The notes below the pieces were generated by a model. It ran no database searches, was not told the origin of the DNA, and saw only the letters and a program-made list of their open reading frames with translations. A program made the position numbers and the translations under genes. Below, piece after piece: positions 43,618 to 54,423 of a stretch of DNA of 64,000 bases (the first letter of the stretch is position 1; each line of letters begins with the position of its first letter). The stretch is from Rhizophagus irregularis (lineage: Eukaryota; Glomeromycota; Glomeromycetes; Glomerales; Glomeraceae). The stretch covers positions 1,674,001 through 1,738,000 of the forward strand of contig NC_089440.1 of the NCBI RefSeq assembly GCF_026210795.1, written 5' to 3'.

Positions 43618-45209
43618 AGTTAGACTTTACGTTTCTGATAGTATTATTATAAATTATTTACTTATTTTTTACTTTTTATATTGCAAAAAAAAAAAAAAAA
43701 ATTTATTATTATAATTTTATATTTAAAGTTTATTTTTTCTTTTGGCCTCAATAAGGTATTTATCATAAGTTTAGGATATGAGATATTGTTATATAAAGTG
43801 CGTTATATTGATTTTACTATCAATAAAGTATAATTTTTTGACCTTTATATAAAAAACTATAGATACTGGAAATAATTGAAAAAAAATTCCAAGTCTTATA
43901 ATCATCCAATTCATTATTATTCGCAACTTAATATCTTCAGAGGTTTGCTGTGGCACAGAGTTGATCTATAAAGCTCGTATTAAACGAGACAAAACGTATT
44001 TTCTGATAATACCTGAAAAGAACAAGAAAGATTTATCTTTTTAAAGTAAATTAATCACTCACCAGATATTTCTTTTAAGAAATTTCAAAATCTAATATGA
44101 TGAGTAAAAAGAAAATAAGTTTACAAAAAATCATTTGAGCTATTATGATACTATTCATAATAATTACGTGAAATCACGTCAATGAATTAATGGTTTTTTT
44201 TAAATATATAATTTCCCTTCACATAATTTTATTATAAACCTGAATTGAGTTCGTGAAGGTCTCAATATATGCTATAAGAAAATTTTGCTCGAAAATAAAA
44301 CATTAGTTTTGCGACCAGTTGCGTCGAATATTAAGAAAGGACGACTTGATGATGAACACAAAATAGGAGTATTTATAGACTTTATATAAATCGGGAAAGA
44401 TCTAACCGCATATATTATGAGTATAAAAAACTATTTTTATCTCTATCGCGACTACATTAAAAGGCTTAAATCAAATATATTTTAAGCATATATTGCATCA
44501 AATTCTATCACCATATGAAAAAATATGTTGATTTTGCATTAATGATCGTAATTTATGTTAACTTTCAATCACTTTATTATTTTCACTCTAAAAGAAGAAT
44601 TTAAAAGTAACCAGTATTTAAACAGAACAGGTAATAAATATAAGTATGAATGCTGTTGAATCAACAATCGAAAGACAGCTAAACTATGTTTAAATAATAT
44701 AATTGATTACGTACGTAAAATAACACTATTATTTCCGTGATATATGAATTACAGCTTTTATTTAGGTTAATCATTTCTATTCATTGGCTTCAAAGCATTC
44801 ATTATGTGAATAATGGGAAGACCTATACTCTCTAATATAGCAGTTTATTTGTAAAATGGGAAATGGTCGGAAAAACAATTTTTTCTCACGATGGTTGTGG
44901 TATTGATTAAATCAAATATAGTAATTTAACAATTTTTAATCAAATTAATAATGATGTTCCTCGTTTTCTAAAAAAAGATAAGATTCCGTAGCACGTTTAA
45001 TAAGGGGTATTTTTAGAAATCACAAAACTGTTGAAGACGTAAATGTAAACATAAAGACATTTTCTTAAATTCTATATAAAATCATAAATTTTCCTTTTCA
45101 AAAAAAAAAAAAAAAAAGAAAGATTTTTTTTTTCGAGTTATGAATTTCTTTCGATCGTAAGAAAAATATATATATAAATAAATAAATAAATATATACATA
45201 TATATAAAT
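43618..45209. other. Gene-free AT-rich stretch
   Basis: No coding frame, RNA gene or clear repeat is seen. Poly(A) tracts lie near 43685 and 45100, and an (AT)-rich run near 45165-45205 directly precedes the next gene. Confidence 0.5.
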
Positions 45210-46559
45210 ATGCCTTCTTATTGTCTTTTGTTCAAGACCGCTCGTGACCTTCTTATTAATAGACCGATCAATAAAAAAAAACGGAGAAAGACAACAATTT
45301 CTGATATTCCGACTGAATGCATGCAACAAATTTTTTATTATATTCAATTACAGGAAGAAGGAATTTATTCCGCTCTTTTAGTTAATAGATATTGGTGCAG
45401 AAATATAATACCTCTTCTTTGGGAACATCCGTTTAAACGTTTTTCCAAAGAGTATTATTCTCAGCCTAATAAAAGTTCTAAAAATCATATTCTTCGAATT
45501 TATCAACAATCGAATAATAAATTATTATCCACGTTATTTTCTTGTTTATCTGAAAAAGATAATTTATTATTGGCTTCTCAATTATCTAAATATCGTATTA
45601 AGATTCCTCAATTTCAACAAGCTTTATTTAATTATTCTCGTTATCTACAAGAATTTTCTTATAGTGATTTAGAATTAGTCATTTTTTCTTTCCTTCAACG
45701 TTGGTATACAAATGGTTTATCTCATGATTCTTTTTACCCTCAGATTCATTTGATTTCTACTACTTTATGTAAATTATTTTTTCAAAAATCTAATTTAAAT
45801 TCTTTATACTTTGAAAAGAATTTTCCAGAACTAGATATTCCTAATTTCACTGAAATTGAAAACAAACGTCCCGTTTTCTCTCAAATTACTCGATTTTCTT
45901 TTACTTATTCTGATCCTATTACGCAAAATGTTTTGAAATTTTTAAAAATTGTTTCAAATTTTTGCACTCACATTAATTTTCTTGAATTTAAATTAAAATC
46001 TTCTGATTATAATATCGAAGTTAGAAGAGTTATTGTCGATATTATTAAATCACAAAATTATTTAAAACATTTTTCTATTGAACATATCAACAAAGATGGG
46101 ATAGAACCAATCATTCTCTCATTAAAGAATCATACTATGAATTTGGTTTCTTTACGTCTATCTCATGTTCAATTTACGGAATCTAGTATAAGTTTAATTT
46201 CACAATTTAATAATTTAAATTCACTTATATTGGATAATTGTGAAGGTCTTTCTAATGAAATTCTTTATTCTCATTTCCTTCTTAGTAAATTAGTTATTAA
46301 TTCACGTCAGCAAGATATTACTTTACCTTTGTTAAAAAAATTTGGTAAAAATTTAAAATCTCTTGGTCTCAGTATTTACGATTTAGAAATTGCTGATAAA
46401 TTATTAAGTTTTTGTCCTCAAGTTAACGAAATCTATTTAAATATTTGTGTTGAAAAGACTGAAAAATATTGTGATTATGGAGAATTAAAAAAAATGGAAG
46501 AATCCTGGAAAAATGCTATTAAATCTGCTTACTCTCATAGAAAAATTTCAGTTCTTTGA
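45210..46559 (+). CDS. F-box protein with basic/hydrophobic leader, 449 aa
   Basis: Intronless. The leader MPSYCLLFKTARDLLINR plus a basic KKKRRK run precedes an F-box at about residues 30-76 (ISDIPTECMQQIFYYIQ, SALLVNRYWCRNIIPLLWEH). Motifs shared with the genes at 34383 and 47836 place it in the same subfamily (ALFNYSRYLQEFSYSDLELV). LRR-like segments follow (VSLRLSHVQFTESSISLI, NLNSLILDNCEGLSN, NLKSLGLSIYDLEI). Expected role: Skp1-binding substrate receptor; substrate unknown. The ATG sits directly after an AT-rich run, the usual short 5' leader in this genome. Confidence 0.87.
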   Translation: MPSYCLLFKTARDLLINRPINKKKRRKTTISDIPTECMQQIFYYIQLQEEGIYSALLVNRYWCRNIIPLLWEHPFKRFSKEYYSQPNKSSKNHILRIYQQSNNKLLSTLFSCLSEKDNLLLASQLSKYRIKIPQFQQALFNYSRYLQEFSYSDLELVIFSFLQRWYTNGLSHDSFYPQIHLISTTLCKLFFQKSNLNSLYFEKNFPELDIPNFTEIENKRPVFSQITRFSFTYSDPITQNVLKFLKIVSNFCTHINFLEFKLKSSDYNIEVRRVIVDIIKSQNYLKHFSIEHINKDGIEPIILSLKNHTMNLVSLRLSHVQFTESSISLISQFNNLNSLILDNCEGLSNEILYSHFLLSKLVINSRQQDITLPLLKKFGKNLKSLGLSIYDLEIADKLLSFCPQVNEIYLNICVEKTEKYCDYGELKKMEESWKNAIKSAYSHRKISVL

Positions 46560-47835
46560 ATATATATATATATATAACAAAGACTCCTTTGATCTTTTTT
46601 CAAAGAAAAAATACGACGAATAACAATAGAGTTATAAATGTATATTCGTACCTTTACTCGAATAACTTTTTTTTTTTACAACGAACGATGAATTATTTCG
46701 AATTCACATTTTACGACGGGAAAATCTGAAAACATTTCATTGGCAAAATCATTAACTTTAAAGTCGACAAACATTTTAAAAATCTTTATATATGTTGAAG
46801 CAAAAAATTAAAATTTTTTGCTGAATTAATTGTTTTATAATTACTTTATGATAATTTTACATACAAATAAAAATAAGCTTAGTTTAGATAATAATAATAT
46901 TAGTTTGATGTAAATAATTAATAAATTATGCAAACCGTACGAGTTCATTTATGTTATAAATTAAATCAATTAAATCGTTTATTTAGTGTACTATAACTAT
47001 AGTTCCCATTTGATGAATAACGGAACGTATAATAAAATTGTTGAGTAGGCTAATTTCAAATTCCGATTTAGACACAGAAGCTATAAGAATACATTGATAA
47101 TATCCAATAAATACTCATTCATTCATTGATTAAATTGCATTCTTTTTTAACATTCAAATATTCAGATAATTTGACGAACTTTGTAGTGGTATTTTTCTTC
47201 CATGATGCCAATAAGCGTAAGAAAATTACTAAATATTTCATAATTTAATTGCGTTGTCCGGAGGTTTCGTTTATGGGCGAGGAAACGAGCGGGTAGTATT
47301 GCGCATTTCAAGCCACATTTCTGCGTCACGGTGTATTTTCTGAACGTTCACACTGTCTCCATCATAATAAATATTTTTTTTTTAAACCTTCACTGTTAAT
47401 TAACCTTTCATTATTGACCATAATTCTACAAGCACCATGAACCACACGAACGAAACTTAACTCACAAGCTTTAGGAAATAATTCACTTCCGTATGTATTC
47501 TCAATAAACCGAAATTTAGAGGAGTTGCGGTCCATGGCCAAACCAAAAAATTCTACTTTACGTAGAAACATTCAAAAACCGAAATTTAGAGGAGTTGCGG
47601 TCCATGGCCAGAACAAAAAATTCTACTTTACGTAGAAATATTCAAAATGTTGATACCAACTCAGGCGGCGTGTCGATGAGTTTCCAGCTTCAAGAAACGA
47701 TTAGGCATCGCTTATAATATAATGGATGGACATCAAATATCTATATTAAAGAGAGCGCATTTTATAAAAAAAAAAAAAAGTATTTTATTATTATTAATAT
47801 ATATATATATAAAAAAAACACTTATTTAATGATAT
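46560..47835. other. Intergenic with a 70 bp tandem duplication
   Basis: No supported gene. The duplicated segment at 47508-47646 is listed separately. The rest is AT-rich. Confidence 0.5.
47508..47646. repeat. 70 bp direct tandem duplication
   Basis: gaaatttagaggagttgcgg followed by tccatggcca and ttctactttacgtagaaa occurs at 47511 and again at 47581 with only a few base differences. Two copies are seen. The segment is less AT-rich than its surroundings. Confidence 0.9.
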
Positions 47836-49296
47836 CTAAAATTCCTTACAATATCTATTATTATTATTATTAGATGGTTTAGATGTAGTAGATTTTGTAG
47901 TAATAATACGTTTTATATTTAAATTTTTTATGAAAACCTTTTTAGAATGAGTATTGAATTTTTCTCTCCATTCCATTAAATCATTATTCATAATAAATAA
48001 TACAATAATATTAGGACAATAATTTAATATAATATCAATATTTTCCTTATTACAAACCAAATCAATTCCTAATTGAATTAATGAAGAACCAGATTGTTTA
48101 AGTAATTGTAATAATAAATTTCTTGTCTCAACATCATTATCATTTTCACTAAAAATTTGTAATTTTCTTAAATTAAAATTTCTAAAATCATTAGTAATAT
48201 CCATATTATTAAAACCATTACAATTAAATAAATAAAGATTTTTTAAATTAATTAAATTTGGTAAAATACTTAAAGAAAGTTTTGTAAAATGAATATTTTG
48301 TAATTTTAAAGAAAATAAAGTAGATTTATGATGAGAAAATAAAGATAAAAATATTGATTCAGAAAAATTATCTTTTAAATTTGAAATATTAAATTCAAAT
48401 AATTGTTTTTGTGATTTTATAATATTTGATATAGATTGAATCAAATCATTATTATAATCTTTTGAATCAATTTTAAAATCTAAATGATTGATTTTTGTAG
48501 AATAAATTGAAATAGAATTTAATAAAGTTAAAATATTATTTGATCTAATTTTAATATCTTTAAATTGAAATTTTGTTATATTTGATAATACTGGTTTAAT
48601 AGTAATATTATTATATCTTTTAATATTTGGTATATCCATAATACTATCGTTGCATGTTGAAGAAGAATTAAATAAAAGAAATTTTAATTGAGTGGAATTT
48701 TGTAAAAATAATTTACATAATGCTGAAGCTATTGAAAATGCTTGATATTTTTCTTGTTGAAAATTGGAATTTTTAGAATTTGAATTTTTTAAATTTATCA
48801 TAAATGATGTATAAATAGTATTCTCTAAATCACTATATGATAATTCTTTTAAATAATTAGGATAATTATATAATGTTTTAAATGAATTAGGAATTTCCAT
48901 ATCAAATGGATGTAATGAAGGATTTAATTTAGAAAATAATAAATAATATTCATCATTATCAAGACAAGAAATATAAGTTCTTAATAAATTATAACAAATT
49001 CTTGGATCTCTTGATGGTGTATGTCGTAATATTGAAGGAGGAAATAAATCTCTAAATGGATTATTCCATAATATTGGTATCACATTTTCACACCAATATT
49101 TATTTACTAAAAGTAATTTAAAAAGGTTTTTCTTATTTGAAATTTGTATCGTATATTTAAATATTTTTTGCATACAATCTGAAGGTAACACTATCTGTCT
49201 ATCATGTAACTTTTCATTTAATTTTGATTCTTTAGTTTTATGTTTGTAAAAATTTATTATTACTTTTATAATAAAACAAATTGTTGGCATTATCAA
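47836..49296 (-). CDS. F-box protein with hydrophobic N-terminal leader, 486 aa
   Basis: Intronless. MIMPTICFIIKVIINFYKH is strongly hydrophobic and followed by Lys-rich residues, then an F-box at about residues 37-85 (LPSDCMQKIFKYTIQ, LLLVNKYWCENVIPILWNNP). Shared motif with its subfamily: TLYNYPNYLKELSYSDLENT. A long LRR-like, Asn-rich tail follows (INLKNLYLFNCNGFN, NLRKLQIFSEND), ending in Ser/Asn/Thr. The leader could be a signal anchor, placing a ubiquitin ligase receptor at a membrane. This is inference, and translation could instead start at a later Met outside the leader, though none occurs before the F-box core. Confidence 0.85.
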   Translation of the reverse strand: MIMPTICFIIKVIINFYKHKTKESKLNEKLHDRQIVLPSDCMQKIFKYTIQISNKKNLFKLLLVNKYWCENVIPILWNNPFRDLFPPSILRHTPSRDPRICYNLLRTYISCLDNDEYYLLFSKLNPSLHPFDMEIPNSFKTLYNYPNYLKELSYSDLENTIYTSFMINLKNSNSKNSNFQQEKYQAFSIASALCKLFLQNSTQLKFLLFNSSSTCNDSIMDIPNIKRYNNITIKPVLSNITKFQFKDIKIRSNNILTLLNSISIYSTKINHLDFKIDSKDYNNDLIQSISNIIKSQKQLFEFNISNLKDNFSESIFLSLFSHHKSTLFSLKLQNIHFTKLSLSILPNLINLKNLYLFNCNGFNNMDITNDFRNFNLRKLQIFSENDNDVETRNLLLQLLKQSGSSLIQLGIDLVCNKENIDIILNYCPNIIVLFIMNNDLMEWREKFNTHSKKVFIKNLNIKRIITTKSTTSKPSNNNNNRYCKEF

Positions 49297-50871
49297 AAAA
49301 ATTATTATTAAAATTAATTAGCATTTAGAAAGTAAAAAAAAAAATAGAGAGAAAGAGAGAGAAAGAGAGAATTTAAAAAAGATTCGAAAGCCACGAGATA
49401 AATTTTGTGAGATTCTAAGGGCTTATTTATTTGTTTATTAGTTATCCAATTTTGGACAGCTTATTGATTTTCATTAATTTGGCGTCTGGATTGTCACCGT
49501 ATTATCTTCCAAAATTAGATCTCCTTCCCCCTCAATTCTTCGAACTCTGAATCAAAAAAATTCAAGCCAATAAAATGGTTAAAATAGGGTCGGGAAAAAA
49601 TTATTTTATTTAAATTCAGGTAACACACTCTTGTGTCAACAAAAGAAAAAAAAATGCACAAATCATAAATTCTCAAGAATTATTTATTTCCGGTTTGTTT
49701 AACAGAATTTTCCCCATGCATTTTTTTAATAATTTTTGTGATTCAATTTGTGTAAGGATTTAAGGGATCTTATTTGATAAGTCCAATTTTGGATTAGTAG
49801 GTTAAAGTAAGTACAATGATTAAATTGGCAAGTCTTATATCATTATAAAAATAACATAATATCTTTGAAACTTGGAAAACATATCGGCCGATTGTTAATT
49901 AGCGAACCCAAAATTCCAAAGTACAGTATTTATTATTTGACCAATGATATTTTTAACAACAATATTAATTGATTCGTGCAAAAAATGGGAATGTGAAATT
50001 ATGTCGAATAAAGGTAATAAAAATCTTGAAAGAAAGTTGGAAATATTTATTTATTTTTAGATAAATATTTTGAATTCATATAAATTCATATAATGAAAAT
50101 ATTACCTAAGGACAGAAAATAAAGAGATCTACATTACATATTTTGACAGTGATTCACTAACCCCTCGGATCATGAATTAATATGGTTATCAGGATAAACT
50201 GTAACAAACTTATTATTATTTTAATCGCCCGAATCTTTTTATTATACTGGAAATCTATTACGAAATCTGTAAGGAAGATGGTGATATACATGAGGACAGA
50301 TTGAAAGTTTAAAATATAAAATGTTAACGATTAATAAGATTCATCGTGTAACCATTATGTAAAATAATAAATAACCATTGGTATAATAGCATACACAAAT
50401 ATATTAATTGGTATTGATTCCCGATCGACAAATCGAAACTATAAATTTCGTAAAAAAAAAAAAAAATTTTTTATAACATCTTAAAATCTTTTTGTAAGTG
50501 AACCGCACTTGCACAAAAGTTTTTAATTTCTTCTTTTCTTTTCTTTCTTTTTTGAATTGGCTTTTTTTATTTATCTTTTTTTTTATTTATAACTTTTTAT
50601 TCCGTAAATTAACGTAAAAATATGATACATATATCATAAAGTTATAATCTATTACAATAAGAAATTCAGCCCACTTTTTTATTATAAACGCGAGAAAAAG
50701 AGAAAAGTTGAAGGTAATTAATTTAATAAGTTAACATTTTAAAGAACTTGTTTGATTTTTTTCGAAAAATTATTTATAATTAATATAAGAGTAAATTATT
50801 ATAATGTCTTCTAAAAAATGGGAGTAAATTAATTAATTAATTCTTAAAATTATTTTTAGTTATTTTGTATA
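49297..50871. other. Intergenic between divergently transcribed F-box genes
   Basis: About 1.6 kb, AT-rich, with a short gagagaaa run near 49347-49370. No gene is supported. It serves as the promoter region for both 47836-49296 (minus) and 50872-52449 (plus). Confidence 0.5.
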
Positions 50872-52449
50872 ATGGCGTCAAAATTGAACGCGGATTGTTT
50901 GACGGAAATATTTGAAATTTTGGAATCAGATCAAGTAACGACATCAAGATCATGTACTTTACATTCTTGTATTTTAGTTAATCGACAATGGTGTTCAATA
51001 GCGATAAAGATATTATGGAAGAATCCATGGAATTATAGAAAAAATCTTGAATGTGTTGCTCATACAATTATCAACACATTTATTTCAACATTTTCTAAAG
51101 AATCAAAAGAAAAATTAAAAGAAAATAAAATTATTATTATACCTAACGAAATATTAATGAGAGAAACAATTTTTAATTATGCAAAATATTTAAAAAATTT
51201 AAATTTATTTCATTTAGAAATAACATTAGAATCATGGTTTCATTATTTATTATCATCTCAACGACAACTACAACGACAACAACATCAACAACATCAACAA
51301 ATGGATGATGATGTAACAAAAATTTCCTTGAGAAATTATAAATTTATTTTTGAAGAATTATTAATCAATTTTTTTAATCAATCAACTAATATATTAAATT
51401 TGAATGTTTCAGCTTGTCGGGATAGTAGCATTTCTTCTTTAACAAATTCTATTGAACAATCAACACGAGCGATGGATTGTTTGGCACATTTAAGATATTT
51501 TAAATGTAGTGGAACGATGCCAAAATTATATTCACTACTTTCTAATATAAGTCCAAACCTTATAAGAATACATATAGAACGTTATATGATCACAGAAGAA
51601 TTGGCGAATTTAATTAATGTACAAAAAAATTTAAAAGAAATTGGATTTCACAAACATCCAAGTTTAAGACATCCACCATTATCATTAACAAATAATATTA
51701 TAGGTACATCATTAATTAATCAATCTTCTTCAATTGAAACGTTAATAATTAAAGGAATTTATTTTCAATCAAAGAATTTATCATATTTTGAAAATTTAAA
51801 AGAATTAAATATTAGAATATGTGGTGGAATGAGATATACTAGGGAAGAATTATTACCTTTAGCTCTTGTTTCTTTAAATCATTTACAAACATTCTTTTGG
51901 TATTCAACACATTATATTTATTTAGATTTATTTCCAAATTTTTTTAGAAATAACGGAAAAAATTTAAGATTTATTACTATTAAAGGATTCATGATTTCTG
52001 ATCCAGAGAATGCCGGAATATTAATTAATAGTATAGCAAATCATTGTATAAATTTAAGATCATTCTCGGGACCGATCTTGAGAGAAAATATTTTAGAATT
52101 AACAAAAATGATAGAAAATTGTAAAGAATTACAAAGTTTAACTTTACATCCATCAAGAAAAAAATGTTATGGACCACAAAAGAAAGAATGTTTTGATGAA
52201 TTAATGAATGTATTAATTAATCAACAAAAAAATATTAGATTATTTGAATTAACAATAGTTTATAGTTGGAAATTTAGTTTTCTTCAATTTGAAAGGTTGA
52301 TGAAAAAATTTGAAGAAATGCAAAAAAAGAAATTTAAATTTTCTTTTGATCCAAATATTTTAAAGGATCAAAATTTTAAATATATTGCAAATAAATTTAT
52401 AGATTTAGGTGTATTAAAAGAAATCATTGATTTTGAATTTGGTCAATAA
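50872..52449 (+). CDS. F-box protein, 525 aa
   Basis: Intronless. The F-box is at about residues 4-55: LNADCLTEIFEILESDQ and LHSCILVNRQWCSIAIKILW, with a short Ser/Thr insert between them. A Gln/His tract (RQLQRQQHQQHQQMDDD, about residues 128-145) interrupts the tail. LRR-like segments include NLKELNIRICGGM, NLRFITIKGFMIS and ELQSLTLHPSR. It is closely related in order of motifs to the next gene (52473-54002; compare NAGILINSIANHC there as NSGLLLNSIAITC). The two lie tail to tail, so they are an inverted duplicate pair. Probable SCF substrate receptor. Confidence 0.88.
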   Translation: MASKLNADCLTEIFEILESDQVTTSRSCTLHSCILVNRQWCSIAIKILWKNPWNYRKNLECVAHTIINTFISTFSKESKEKLKENKIIIIPNEILMRETIFNYAKYLKNLNLFHLEITLESWFHYLLSSQRQLQRQQHQQHQQMDDDVTKISLRNYKFIFEELLINFFNQSTNILNLNVSACRDSSISSLTNSIEQSTRAMDCLAHLRYFKCSGTMPKLYSLLSNISPNLIRIHIERYMITEELANLINVQKNLKEIGFHKHPSLRHPPLSLTNNIIGTSLINQSSSIETLIIKGIYFQSKNLSYFENLKELNIRICGGMRYTREELLPLALVSLNHLQTFFWYSTHYIYLDLFPNFFRNNGKNLRFITIKGFMISDPENAGILINSIANHCINLRSFSGPILRENILELTKMIENCKELQSLTLHPSRKKCYGPQKKECFDELMNVLINQQKNIRLFELTIVYSWKFSFLQFERLMKKFEEMQKKKFKFSFDPNILKDQNFKYIANKFIDLGVLKEIIDFEFGQ

Positions 52450-52472
52450 AAAAAAAAAAAAAATTTTATTAT

Positions 52473-54002
52473 TTATTCTTTATTAAATTTAATAAATTTA
52501 AGAATATTATTATTTTGATATTCAATACAAATTTCTTCAGTTAAAACTATAATAGAAGGATTACAACAAAATTCAATAGGAATTTCTAATTTTTTCCTAC
52601 TAAACAAAAAATTTTTAAAAGGTTCTAAAGAGATTGTCCACGTATCAACCAATCTTAATTCTTTTAAAGATGTTGGAGAAACGAAAGTTATTACATCTAA
52701 TAAATCATCAAAATATATTTGTTTTGGTACATCCCATAAACTTTCACGATATTCTCTAGTAGGACAAAGACGTAAAGTTTTTAAATTTTTACAAAATTCC
52801 AATAATTTTCTAAATTCAAAAATATTATCTTCCATTATAGGACCTTCATAATATTGTAAATTAAAACAAGTAATTGCTATTGAATTTAATAATAATCCCG
52901 AATTATTTATATCTATAAATAATCTCGCTCCAATAGTAATTTTATTAAGATTTTGTCCATTTAATAATAAAAATTTTGAAAAAATTTCCAAATAAATTGA
53001 ATGTTTACATTTCCAATAAAATATTTCCAATTTTTTTAATGAAGCATTTAATAAAGGTTCTAATTGTTCCCTTGAATAAATTCCACTACCATTAGCTTTA
53101 ACTTTTAATTCTCTTAAATTTTCAAATTTTGGTAATAATTGCATAGTAAAATATGTAGCTTTAAATTCTAAATAAGTTGTGGATGGTGATTTTTTTAAAT
53201 TTAAAGAACAAATTTCATTTTCTTTAGAATTTAATGATGGTGGATTATTATTTAATTTCATACCAAAATGTTTTTCAATAATAATTTCTTTAAGATCTTT
53301 TTGAGAATTAATTAATAAAATTAAATCTTTTGAAATTTCTACTTGTCCAACATGTAATCTTTTAATATTTTGACATATTTTTGAAATTGCTGGATATAAT
53401 TTTACTTCAATTGATATAGTTTTATAACATTGAAATTTTGTTATCATTGAAAGACATTTTTTTGCTTGAGGAATATTTTCAATAGTATCAGTTAAAAGAT
53501 CATAATTACCATAAGTTGATGTAGCATTTAATGTATATAAATTAGGTGATTGTGTAAATATAAATTTAAAAAATTCTTTAATTAATAATTTTAATTTATA
53601 TTCTGATAATTTATTATATTCTGATATTGATTTATTATTAAATGTTTCAATAAACCAATAACGTATTGATGATTCCAAATGATAAATTTGTAAATTTCTT
53701 AATAATGATATATAATTAAAAATATGTGGTTTATTACTATTAGATTCGATTGATGATAATTCGAACCCATTTTCTAATAAGATTTCTTTGGATTCTTTTG
53801 GAAATGCTGAAATATAAGTTTTAATTAAAGAAACTTGAGAAGAAATTTTTTCTCCATTTCGCCATGGATTTTTCCATAATTTTGGTATAGCGCATTGACA
53901 CCAAAGTTTATTCACAAGAATACAAGAATGTAACGATTTATGATCATTCTCTAATATTTCGAAGATTTTAATTAAACAATCAATATTCAATTCAGTAATC
54001 AT
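52473..54002 (-). CDS. F-box protein, 509 aa
   Basis: Intronless, convergent with 50872-52449; the stop codons are only 23 bp apart across an A-rich spacer. The F-box is at about residues 4-50 (LNIDCLIKIFEILENDHKS, LHSCILVNKLWCQCAIPKLW). The tail has LRR-like segments (NLRELKVKANGSGIYSREQL, NLKTLRLCPTREYRES). It matches its convergent partner motif by motif but is clearly diverged, so the inverted duplication is not recent. Transcripts of the pair must overlap or share a bidirectional terminator, which could produce antisense regulation. Substrate unknown. Confidence 0.88.
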   Translation of the reverse strand: MITELNIDCLIKIFEILENDHKSLHSCILVNKLWCQCAIPKLWKNPWRNGEKISSQVSLIKTYISAFPKESKEILLENGFELSSIESNSNKPHIFNYISLLRNLQIYHLESSIRYWFIETFNNKSISEYNKLSEYKLKLLIKEFFKFIFTQSPNLYTLNATSTYGNYDLLTDTIENIPQAKKCLSMITKFQCYKTISIEVKLYPAISKICQNIKRLHVGQVEISKDLILLINSQKDLKEIIIEKHFGMKLNNNPPSLNSKENEICSLNLKKSPSTTYLEFKATYFTMQLLPKFENLRELKVKANGSGIYSREQLEPLLNASLKKLEIFYWKCKHSIYLEIFSKFLLLNGQNLNKITIGARLFIDINNSGLLLNSIAITCFNLQYYEGPIMEDNIFEFRKLLEFCKNLKTLRLCPTREYRESLWDVPKQIYFDDLLDVITFVSPTSLKELRLVDTWTISLEPFKNFLFSRKKLEIPIEFCCNPSIIVLTEEICIEYQNNNILKFIKFNKE

Positions 54003-54423
54003 AATTTTGAAAATTAGAGGGGAAGGAAAAACAAAAAAAAAAAAGGTAAGGTAAAAAAAAAAAGAGGAGAATAAAAGAAAAGATCAACCTAAAAATCTCC
54101 GGATAAATTTATCAATAAATGTTTATCCAATCACCATTCTTACTCTAACGTTAAATGGGGGAAAATGGAAAAACTTGTACTATATAATTTAATTTTGGCC
54201 ACAATTATGAATTATGATAATTCTGCTTTAGAGCCGGCAAAGAATTATGTATCTTTACTAGATCATAATAGGTTAGAAGAGTTACACGACTTTTTTTCCT
54301 CATATGAGAAAAAATTTTTTTTTTCTCTGATTAAAAAACTCTCTAATTTAAAATTTTTTTTCAAAAATTAAATTTTTTTTAAAAAAAAAAATAAAATAAA
54401 ATAATTAATTAATTTTATTAATA
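54003..54423. other. Divergent promoter region, F-box to PPR gene
   Basis: Four hundred bp separate the divergent starts. A 68-codon open frame (54165-54371) ends 50 bp before the PPR start. It may be an upstream frame in the leader but has no recognisable domain. Confidence 0.5.

Noticed and set aside
54165-54371. 68-codon frame before the PPR gene
   Set aside because: No domain or homologue in the window, ends in a poly-Phe/Lys run, and may be only an upstream frame in the leader.
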